From positions 1-36,927 of the forward strand of contig DRKU01000123.1 of the NCBI GenBank assembly GCA_011051615.1: a stretch of 36,927 nucleotides of DNA, written 5' to 3'. This document shows, piece after piece, positions 1 through 6,760 of this stretch (within the stretch, counting starts at the first letter, position 1; each line of letters begins with the position of its first letter). The position numbers were made by a program, and so were the translations under genes. This DNA comes from Gammaproteobacteria bacterium. Its GTDB lineage: Bacteria > Pseudomonadota > Gammaproteobacteria > CAMYNG01. The notes beneath the pieces are model-generated. The model saw nothing but the letters and a program-made list of their open reading frames with translations, made no database searches and was not told the origin of the DNA.

Positions 1-1056
1 GACAAGCGCGGGCTGCTGAAATCACCTCATATGAAAGTCGACCTCCCTGGCACGCATGGTGAGGCACCATCCTCGGCGTGCGGCTACTGTCACCAGCCAC
101 ACAACGCGGCGCGGCCTGTTTTGTGGCGTGATACGCCTGAAGAACAGGGCGGGCCCATTGAGACCCTGTGTCGTCAATGCCACCGCGAGGGTGGTGAGGC
201 CGCAGAACATGCCGTCGCGGGTCATGGGCATCCCCTTGGCAGGATGCTGGATGGCAGGGTCAACGGCCCCCTGCCACTCTATAACACCGGTGGCGAGCGA
301 CTGACACATGGGAAACGTGGCCTGCTCGATTGTGGAACCTGCCATGATCCCCATCGTTGGTCACCCGACTCCACGGATGCGGCATACCAGATGCAGGATG
401 AGGGTGGGGCCAGTAACAGTTTTTTGCGTATTAGCGCCGCGCCAGGATCGGATCTGTGCCGTACCTGTCATCGCCAACAGGCGACGGTGCTACGGACCGG
501 GCACGATATGCGTATTACGGCACCCGAGGCGAGGAATCATTCGGGCGGCACCGTTATGGAGAGTGGTGTCTGTGGGCAGTGTCACCTGCCGCACAATGCC
601 GTCAGTGAAGAATTCTTGTGGGCGCGGTCCCTGGAGCCACGTAGCGTGCCGGGTGAGAATCGCTGTACGGGCTGTCACAGCCGGGAAGGTGTAGCCCGAA
701 ATCACGTGCCGCTGAAACTTTCGCATCCAGATGAGGTTCTCGTCTGGGGCAGGGATATACAGCTTGGCAGCCGTAATCACCACCTCCCGGTGATACCCGT
801 GTACGGCGAAGATGGACGTGAAGACCTCGTCGGGCGTATCTCGTGTGCAAGTTGTCATGATCCGCATCGCTGGGACCCCCGCCGCAAGGCACCGGGACCC
901 GGGAAACCGGTGGAAGGCAATGCCCTGAACAGTTTCCTGCGCCATGCTCTCAGTGCTGGTATTGTCTGTGCAGACTGTCATGGTGAAGATGCGCTTTTTC
1001 GGTACAAGTATTTTCACGGCCTTACCTCCCGCCGTGACTATCCCCTGTACCGCTAG
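1..1056 (+). CDS. Octaheme c-type cytochrome (doubled CXXCH family), 5'-truncated
   Basis: The frame is open from the first base of the window, so the true start and signal peptide probably lie upstream; an ATG at 31 is internal or a weak alternative. The visible 351 residues contain eight CXXCH haem-binding motifs: CGYCH, CRQCH, CGTCH, CRTCH, CGQCH, CTGCH, CASCH and CADCH. Several continue as CHDPH or CHQPH, typical of the doubled-CXXCH multihaem family. Motifs 1-4 and 5-8 look like two copies of one tetrahaem module: each has CxxCHxPHNA, then a second haem, then CHDPHRW, then NSFLR, then a fourth haem. Such proteins act in the periplasm or at the outer face of the cell as electron carriers or as subunits of respiratory or outer-membrane conduits. 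The electron donor and acceptor cannot be read from this fragment. Confidence 0.85.
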   Translation, partial: DKRGLLKSPHMKVDLPGTHGEAPSSACGYCHQPHNAARPVLWRDTPEEQGGPIETLCRQCHREGGEAAEHAVAGHGHPLGRMLDGRVNGPLPLYNTGGERLTHGKRGLLDCGTCHDPHRWSPDSTDAAYQMQDEGGASNSFLRISAAPGSDLCRTCHRQQATVLRTGHDMRITAPEARNHSGGTVMESGVCGQCHLPHNAVSEEFLWARSLEPRSVPGENRCTGCHSREGVARNHVPLKLSHPDEVLVWGRDIQLGSRNHHLPVIPVYGEDGREDLVGRISCASCHDPHRWDPRRKAPGPGKPVEGNALNSFLRHALSAGIVCADCHGEDALFRYKYFHGLTSRRDYPLYR

Positions 1057-1117
1057 ATTTCGCTGCCGGGAAAATTCCTGTTGAAAAACTACTGGTTTAG
1101 CTCAGGTCGTAATCTGG

Positions 1118-1561
1118 ATGGCACTTAGATTTCATGTTGATATTGTTTCCGCCGAGGCCCGTCTTTTCGATGGCCAGGCGGACCAGTTATTCGTGCCTAC
1201 GCAGCTGGGCGAACTGGGCATCCTCGCACGCCATGCCCCGTTGATCGGGTTCCTCAAGCCCGGCCTGGTTCGTGTCATGCTGGAAGATCAACAGCTTGAG
1301 GCCGTTTTCGTCAATTCGGGTTTTGTCGAGGTACAGGCCAGCGCAGTGACGATACTGGCCGATACTGCACTGCGCAGTGAAGACCTCGACAAGGCCGCTG
1401 CCGAAGCGGCACGCCGCATCGATAGCCAGGGGGGATTTCAGGCTGGGCGTCTGGACAGCGAAATGGCGCTGAATATTGCGCTGGTACGGGCACTGGAGGA
1501 AGTCAGGCGAGCGGGCAGAAAGGAGCGTAGCTGGCCCACAGAACCACCTGACAAGGAATGA
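1118..1561 (+). CDS. atpC: F1 ATP synthase epsilon subunit-like protein, isolated from an atp operon
   Basis: The 147-residue product matches the epsilon subunit along its N-terminal beta-sandwich: an HVDIVSAEARLFDG start, then a GELGILARHAPL block (bacterial consensus close to GELGIxPGHAPL), then a SGFVEVQ..VTILADTA block. A helical C-terminal part follows, longer and more charged than usual and ending EPPDKE. Epsilon normally forms the central stalk with gamma and restrains ATP hydrolysis. Here no atpD precedes it; a cytochrome gene lies 61 bases upstream and an unrelated gene converges from the other side. It may be a divergent paralogue or a detached copy of the true gene. The ATG at 1118 begins in register with the family; the ribosome-binding site is weak. 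Confidence 0.8.
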   Translation: MALRFHVDIVSAEARLFDGQADQLFVPTQLGELGILARHAPLIGFLKPGLVRVMLEDQQLEAVFVNSGFVEVQASAVTILADTALRSEDLDKAAAEAARRIDSQGGFQAGRLDSEMALNIALVRALEEVRRAGRKERSWPTEPPDKE

Positions 1562-1567
1562 GGAAAG

Positions 1568-3058
1568 CTACATATCCTGCCGGTGAAAATGCGCGGCGGG
1601 TACACCCATATCCAACAGGGCATATTCGATAGTCAGGTTCACATCTTCCGGTCCGGCGAGGAAGATATCGCGTTTTGTCAGCCCCGGGTTTTCATCGGCA
1701 AGCCGTGTCACCAGTTCATCGGCATCGAAACTCTCGTCCAGATCCAGCGCGGTATAGTGAAATGCCTCAAAGGCGTCATCCCAGGCGCGGAAGGTATTCC
1801 CGGTATAGTGACCATGGGAAGACCGGGCCAGCCAGTAGAGGCGTACTTCTTCGCAGGCGTCAAGTGTCAGGGCATGCTCGATCAGGCTCCTGACCGGAGC
1901 AATACCGTGATCGACGGCGATGAAAATCAGCGGCCGCTGAATCTCCCCTTCATGCAGGACGAAATGGCCAACCGGTCCCTCCAGACCTATCGAATCGTTG
2001 GTAGACAGTTGCGAAAATATCCTGCAGGCAAACTCGTCACCATCATCACGATGGATATGAAACTGGATGTTCATGTCGTCACAGGGGCAACTGGCAATGG
2101 GGAAGTTTTGTGGTTCAAGGCCCTCCAGCTGCAGGGCTACCGACTGGCCAGCTAGAAACCGCAGGCGCTGGGTGCGTGGCGTGCGCAAATGCAGGATGGT
2201 GATATCAGGATGTGACTTCTCAATCTTGCGCACCCGGGCGGTGATGGTCTGGCGTGGGATGTCATTTTCACTGTGTGCCTCTGCTGCCTCGATGACCAGA
2301 TCGGTGACGGCCGTGCAGGCACAGGTAAGAATGTAACCCTGTTCTTTTTCAGCGGCATTGAAGACATAGTCGGTATACTTGACCTGACGCGCTTCACCCT
2401 GAAGTATGCGTGCCTTACACTTGCCACAGTTACCGTTGCTGCAACCATAGTCCAGTGCCAGCCCGGCACTGAGACCGGCTTCGAGAATGGTATCGGAGCC
2501 TGGAACGAAGAATTCGTGTCCGCTTGGAAGCAGGCGTACCTGGGCTGCAATCACGCGTAGTACCGAGTCTCGTGCGGTAAGTTCCGCATGAGTCCTGTTC
2601 TGTCGGTCCAGTTGGCCAATCTCCCCGTTGAGCCACGCCAGGGTGTCGGAGAACTGTTGTACAACATCGGGGTTGGTGCTGTGTTTCCCCTCGGCAAGGC
2701 GAGATTTGATTTTTTCCAGCAATATGACATGGTTCGATACCTGTAGCTTGGCTTCGGCCAGCTCGTAGGCCAGTTCGGAGACCCGTCGAGAGAGGGTTTC
2801 AAGATCCGGGGTATAGGTCTGGTCGCGGCGACCTCGGCCTTTGTGCGCACTCACCAATGCCTGTTCGATGATGCCCTCGATATGTTCCAGCATGCTTGTG
2901 TCTTCCAGCTGGATGTTGGGATACTGCTCATGGAGGTCCTCGAGGCGAATCATGCCCTCGAAACTTTGCAGGCGTCCGTCCTGAACGCGCTGTTGCAGTT
3001 CGCGGCGCGAGGTGCCCACCAGGCGGGCGGCGCGTGATATACTTAGCAGTCTTGGCAC
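1568..3058 (-). CDS. HTH-coiled coil-[2Fe-2S] ferredoxin-flavin/NAD(P) reductase fusion
   Basis: Taken from a GTG at 3058 this is 496 residues; the frame continues to a TTG at 3136, but that extra sequence looks non-coding. The N-terminus (about 1-45) resembles a MerR/excisionase-type winged helix (LLSISRAARLVGTSRREL). A helical, coiled-coil-like stretch runs from about 75 to 170. Next is a plant-type ferredoxin domain with cysteines near 206, 211, 214 and 246 (C-x4-C-x2-C-x31-C). The C-terminal half has a ferredoxin-NADP reductase layout. The usual RxYS FAD motif is replaced by NFPIAS and the usual GGTGIAP by VDHGIAP, so flavin or nucleotide binding may be altered. The family resembles CDP-6-deoxyglucoseen reductase or phenol hydroxylase reductases. 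The substrate is unknown. Its 3' end faces the epsilon-like gene with a 6-base gap. Confidence 0.7.
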   Translation of the reverse strand: MPRLLSISRAARLVGTSRRELQQRVQDGRLQSFEGMIRLEDLHEQYPNIQLEDTSMLEHIEGIIEQALVSAHKGRGRRDQTYTPDLETLSRRVSELAYELAEAKLQVSNHVILLEKIKSRLAEGKHSTNPDVVQQFSDTLAWLNGEIGQLDRQNRTHAELTARDSVLRVIAAQVRLLPSGHEFFVPGSDTILEAGLSAGLALDYGCSNGNCGKCKARILQGEARQVKYTDYVFNAAEKEQGYILTCACTAVTDLVIEAAEAHSENDIPRQTITARVRKIEKSHPDITILHLRTPRTQRLRFLAGQSVALQLEGLEPQNFPIASCPCDDMNIQFHIHRDDGDEFACRIFSQLSTNDSIGLEGPVGHFVLHEGEIQRPLIFIAVDHGIAPVRSLIEHALTLDACEEVRLYWLARSSHGHYTGNTFRAWDDAFEAFHYTALDLDESFDADELVTRLADENPGLTKRDIFLAGPEDVNLTIEYALLDMGVPAAHFHRQDM

Positions 3059-3237
3059 AATCTGGCTACGGAATAATGAATTGCCGGTATCAACCGGGCT
3101 AAAATGAAGCCTAGAACAAAATGGCCTGCAGAGCAAAAGCCAGGTATCTGGCAGGTCACCGGTATTGTACGGCGCCTTCGCTGCTACACGGCGTGACAGG
3201 CATGGGATAGTTCGAATATAGATATGAGGGAATATTG

Positions 3238-3825
3238 ATGAATTTATTACGCAACATTTTTGCAGTTTTTGGCCTGCTGTTCATGGTCACGATTCTGGTC
3301 ATTGTGTTGTGGGCTGAGCCCGGGCTGCTACGGATCGGCGAACTTGACGAAGGCGCGTTGCGTACTTATTCACGCATGGCGCATACGTTGCTGGAGACAG
3401 GCAGTGCGGCCGAGGCCACGGTAGTCAAGGTCAAGGTCAAGGAGGGACTGACGGCGGAAGAGGTCGAGGATGCCATGTTGTCAGTGGCCACCGAGCACAA
3501 TATTCGTGATGTCGGAAAACTGCCGCTATACAAGCAGGTGGCAGCCATGACCGGTAAACCCTACCGCTTCATGAAGATCTACATGTTCTGCAATCCGCTG
3601 ACAGCGGCACGCATGCTGGACTACAACGACGCCTTTTCCGCTTACCTGCCATGCCGCGTAGCACTGGTGGAGAGCAAAACAGGTGAGCTGTGGCTCTATA
3701 CCCTGGACATGGACCTGATGATCCATGGTGGTCACCCCTTACCGGAAGACCTCAAGACCGAGGCCTTGCGCGTGCAGACTGTCATCAATGACATCATGCA
3801 GCGCGGTGCCGCAGGTGAATTCTAA
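3238..3825 (+). CDS. Membrane-anchored DUF302 protein
   Basis: The product is 195 residues, starting at ATG 3238 behind a GAGGG ribosome-binding site; a TTG just before it is less likely. One hydrophobic helix (about residues 6-26) anchors the protein, leaving a soluble domain outside the cytoplasm. The C-terminal part fits DUF302: MFCNPLTAARML, then YNDAFSAYLPCRVALVE, then GELWLYTLDMD. The two cysteines, in FCN and about 23 residues later in LPCR, are also present in the second DUF302 protein at 20433. DUF302 has no firmly assigned biochemical activity. The stop codon overlaps the stop of the converging FHA gene. Confidence 0.75.
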   Translation: MNLLRNIFAVFGLLFMVTILVIVLWAEPGLLRIGELDEGALRTYSRMAHTLLETGSAAEATVVKVKVKEGLTAEEVEDAMLSVATEHNIRDVGKLPLYKQVAAMTGKPYRFMKIYMFCNPLTAARMLDYNDAFSAYLPCRVALVESKTGELWLYTLDMDLMIHGGHPLPEDLKTEALRVQTVINDIMQRGAAGEF

Positions 3826-4490
3826 CTGAGGAAGAAGAACTCCATCTGGGTACCGGCCAGCTCGATGAGATCGTGGTCGGAGAGGGCGGTGCGACCAGCA
3901 CCGAGTACCGTTCCGTTGACCATGGGCGCATCACTGGCCCGGCGCAGCTTGTTGCTTTGCAGGCCGGAGATGGAATAGCCGTCATTTTCGCGTGCGATCA
4001 CAGCCATTTTGACGCCATTGAAGCCGAGGGTGTTGAAGGGCTTACGCAGTTCCAGCACCTTTTTCGCCAGTGGCCCATTGAGTACGCGTACCGCCGCCAG
4101 TCGACTGCCCTTGGGTAGTTTTTCATCACCGCCTCTGGTGTCAATCATCTGGGTATCTTCGATCTCGGCCTTGATGAACATGGTGGGTTCATATTCTTCC
4201 ACATCATCGGCGTAGTAAGAAAACTGGAAGTTTCCTACCTGGATGATGTCGCCGTGCTTGATCATGGACTTGGTGACACGCGAGCCATTGAGCAGGGTGC
4301 CATTGGTGCTGCCCAGGTCGTCGACGAAGACATTTTCACCAAGTTGTGTAACCAGTGCATGGCGCCCGCTTACCGTCAGATCATTGAGCTGGATGTCGTT
4401 GGTATGGCGGCGACCAATACTGATGCTTTCCTTGTCGAGTGGATATTCCCGTTCAATGACGCCATCTTTCGTCAATATCAACTTGGCCAT
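3822..4490 (-). CDS. FHA-domain phosphothreonine-binding protein
   Basis: This 222-residue cytoplasmic protein has a canonical N-terminal FHA domain (about residues 24-93). The phosphopeptide-binding residues are visible as SIGRR, VSGRHA and LGSTNGT. The C-terminal half (about 130-222) has a similar length and beta pattern (LNGPLAKKVLELRK, then NGTVLGAGRTAL, then IELAGTQMEFF) and may be a second, degenerate FHA fold. FHA domains recognise phosphothreonine, so the HEAT-repeat Ser/Thr kinase in the same operon is the obvious partner. It is the last gene of the minus-strand cluster, 34 bases downstream of a PilT-type ATPase gene. The ATG start is supported by alignment to FHA proteins beginning MAKL. 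Confidence 0.88.
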   Translation of the reverse strand: MAKLILTKDGVIEREYPLDKESISIGRRHTNDIQLNDLTVSGRHALVTQLGENVFVDDLGSTNGTLLNGSRVTKSMIKHGDIIQVGNFQFSYYADDVEEYEPTMFIKAEIEDTQMIDTRGGDEKLPKGSRLAAVRVLNGPLAKKVLELRKPFNTLGFNGVKMAVIARENDGYSISGLQSNKLRRASDAPMVNGTVLGAGRTALSDHDLIELAGTQMEFFFLS

Positions 4491-4524
4491 GATAGGTACC
4501 TGTCTACTACCGGGTTAGGTTTGT

Positions 4525-5655
4525 TTAGTTGTTAGTCCAGCCGGGCTGCTGAGGTGTAGAGTCGACGATGATCTCCTCAATATCTTCGGTTTCGGGCATA
4601 TCGACAAATTTTTCAAAGTCACGCTTGTGACGTGCCTTGAGGAAGGCATCCTCGCCCTCGATAAGTCCCGCATCGAGAAGGCGACGCAAGGCGGTGTCCA
4701 TACTCTGCATGCCCTGCATACCACCACTCTGAATAACATTGTCCAGCTGGTCGGTCTTGCCTTCGCGGATGATGTTGGAGGTGGCGGCGTTATTGATGAG
4801 GATCTCGATAGCAGCTACGCGTCCCTGATTGTCAGCACGCCTGACCAGTTCCTGCGAAATTACACCGCACAGCGAGGTTGAGAGCATGGTGCGAATATAG
4901 GGTTCTTCACCCGAGGGGAAGACATTAATGATACGATCGATGGTGGCCGCTGCACCGCTGGTATGCAGGGTCGCCATGACAAGAATGCCCATTTCCGCAG
5001 CAGTGACCGCCAGGCTGATGGTTTCCAGGTCACGCATTTCACCCACCAGTATAACATCCGGGTCTTCACGCAGTGCCGAGTGCAGGGCATCGGCAAAGCT
5101 CTTGGTGTGGTTTCCAACTTCACGCTGGCTTATCAGGCAGTTCTTGTTTTCATGAACGAATTCCACTGGGTCCTCGATGGTGAGAATATGCCCCTTGCGC
5201 TCACTGTTGATGAAATCGATCATTGCCGCCAGCGTGGTTGTCTTACCGGAACCGGTTGGACCAGTTACCAGTATCAGGCCCTTGCGCTGGCGTGCCAGGT
5301 TCTTGAGTACCGGTGGTAGCCCCAGGCTGTCCATGTCCTGTACCACGCTGGGGATAGAGCGGAAGACAGCGCCGATACCATCGAGGTGGTTGAAGACGTT
5401 GACGCGGAAACGCGACAGACCGGGAACCTCGTAGGCAAAGTCCAGGTCACCCATTTCCTCGAAATCCGCACGTTGGCGCGGGTTCATGATCTCATAGAGC
5501 AGGTCACGGTTTTCTTCCGCGGTCAGCTCGCGGTATTTGATTGGAAACATTTCGCCAAACAGGCGAATGCGCGGCGGGTTTCCCGAGACCAGGTGCAGGT
5601 CAGAACCGTCCTGTTTGACGACCAGTTCCAGAAATGAGTCGATGCGATTGGCCAC
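4525..5655 (-). CDS. PilT/PilU-family type IV pilus retraction ATPase (copy 2)
   Basis: This 376-residue hexameric ATPase of the PilT family would sit at the cytoplasmic base of the type IV pilus and drive depolymerisation of the pilin fibre. Visible are an N-terminal PAS-like region (GSDLHLVSGNPP, RFRVNVF), Walker A GPTGSGKTTT (K138), the ILTIEDPVEFVH Asp box, Walker B EDPDVILVGEMRD (catalytic E206) and the His box ATLHTSGA. After the common core comes an acidic C-terminal tail of about 40 residues rich in Glu and Asp. In sequence it is closer to PilT than to PilU. It lies 10 bases downstream of a second PilT-like gene and upstream of an FHA gene. No pilin or assembly gene is in the window. 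Confidence 0.9.
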   Translation of the reverse strand: MANRIDSFLELVVKQDGSDLHLVSGNPPRIRLFGEMFPIKYRELTAEENRDLLYEIMNPRQRADFEEMGDLDFAYEVPGLSRFRVNVFNHLDGIGAVFRSIPSVVQDMDSLGLPPVLKNLARQRKGLILVTGPTGSGKTTTLAAMIDFINSERKGHILTIEDPVEFVHENKNCLISQREVGNHTKSFADALHSALREDPDVILVGEMRDLETISLAVTAAEMGILVMATLHTSGAAATIDRIINVFPSGEEPYIRTMLSTSLCGVISQELVRRADNQGRVAAIEILINNAATSNIIREGKTDQLDNVIQSGGMQGMQSMDTALRRLLDAGLIEGEDAFLKARHKRDFEKFVDMPETEDIEEIIVDSTPQQPGWTNN

Positions 5656-5665
5656 GGTATCTGTC

Positions 5666-6760
5666 CTAGCTTACTGCCAGATTGACCTGCGGCAGCAGGT
5701 CGGGGTCGGTAACAAAGCGCTGGAAGAGTTTCTTGTCGGTGGCATGCACGTAAGCATCGTCGGGATCGACTTCCTTGGCCTTGACCGCCTCCATGAGGGC
5801 CTGGTCCATGAGCTGCATGCCCTGTTCGCGCCCGGTCTGCAGGATGGACGGGATCTGGAAGATCTTGCGCCCGAGGATAAGGTGAGCGATGGCCGGGGTA
5901 TTGACCATGATCTCGACGATGGCACGGCGGCCACGACCGTCCGCGGTACGCAACAGCTTCTGGCTGATCACGCCGCGCAGATGCTGGGCGAGGAAGGTGG
6001 CAGCTTGGGCTTTCTGCTCCGAGGGCATGGCATCGATGATGCGATCCAGGGTCTTGACCGCAGACGTGGTATGCAGGGTACCAAGTACCAGGTGACCGGT
6101 TTCCGCAGCCGTCATGGCCATGGAAATGGTGTCCGGGTCGCGTAGCTCACCGACGAGGATGACATCCGGATCCTCGCGCAACGCGGCGCGCAGGCCGTTG
6201 GCAAAACCCGAGACATGGATGCCCACTTCGCGCTGAATGACCAGTGACTCCGCGCTCTTGTGCACATACTCGATGGGGTCCTCCAGCGTGATGATATTCA
6301 TCTTGCGGTTGTGATTCAGCCAGTTGATCATCGATGCAAGGGTGGTGGTCTTGCCGGTGCCGGTAGCGCCGGTGACGAGGATGATGCCCTGGTTCTCCTG
6401 CAGGAAATCATTGATAACGCTGGGCAGGTTGAGGTCACTGAGCGTGGGGATCTCCGGTGCGATGACACGCAACGTGACGCCGATGCCGGTGATCTTGTGG
6501 AACAGGTTGGCGCGGAAGCGGCCGACTTCCGGGTCCTCATAGGAGAAGTCGAGATCGTCGCCATCGGCAAAAATGGCGCGTTGCTCATCGGTGAGGATCT
6601 CATCCACCAGATCGTTGAGTTCCTCGCTGGTCAGGTCGCGGTACTTGATCGGTGTCAGCTCACCGTGCAGGCGCAACATGGGTGGCGATCCGACCGCCAG
6701 ATGGATATCGGAGCAACCCTGTTCTCGTCCCAGTTTCAGAAAAGCGTTGATTCTTGGCAT
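5666..6760 (-). CDS. PilT/PilU-family type IV pilus ATPase (copy 1)
   Basis: The product is 364 residues. It has the full PilT-family core: GCSDIHLAVGSPP near the N-terminus, Walker A GATGTGKTTT (K137), IITLEDPIEYVH, Walker B EDPDVILVGELRD and the His box GTLHTTSA. GATGTGK in place of GPTGSGK recalls PilU, but the other motifs, including an intact EDPDVILVGE, are PilT-like, so neither name is assigned. The C-terminus (LFQRFVTDPDLL) resembles the longer PilU-type tail. Its ATG overlaps the stop of the upstream HEAT-kinase gene by one base (TAATG), so the two are translationally coupled and kinase and ATPase should be made together. Confidence 0.9.
   Translation of the reverse strand: MPRINAFLKLGREQGCSDIHLAVGSPPMLRLHGELTPIKYRDLTSEELNDLVDEILTDEQRAIFADGDDLDFSYEDPEVGRFRANLFHKITGIGVTLRVIAPEIPTLSDLNLPSVINDFLQENQGIILVTGATGTGKTTTLASMINWLNHNRKMNIITLEDPIEYVHKSAESLVIQREVGIHVSGFANGLRAALREDPDVILVGELRDPDTISMAMTAAETGHLVLGTLHTTSAVKTLDRIIDAMPSEQKAQAATFLAQHLRGVISQKLLRTADGRGRRAIVEIMVNTPAIAHLILGRKIFQIPSILQTGREQGMQLMDQALMEAVKAKEVDPDDAYVHATDKKLFQRFVTDPDLLPQVNLAVS

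Noticed and set aside
3121-3213. Short plus-strand open frame between the reductase fusion and the DUF302 gene
   Set aside because: About 30 codons, no ribosome-binding site, no conserved feature.
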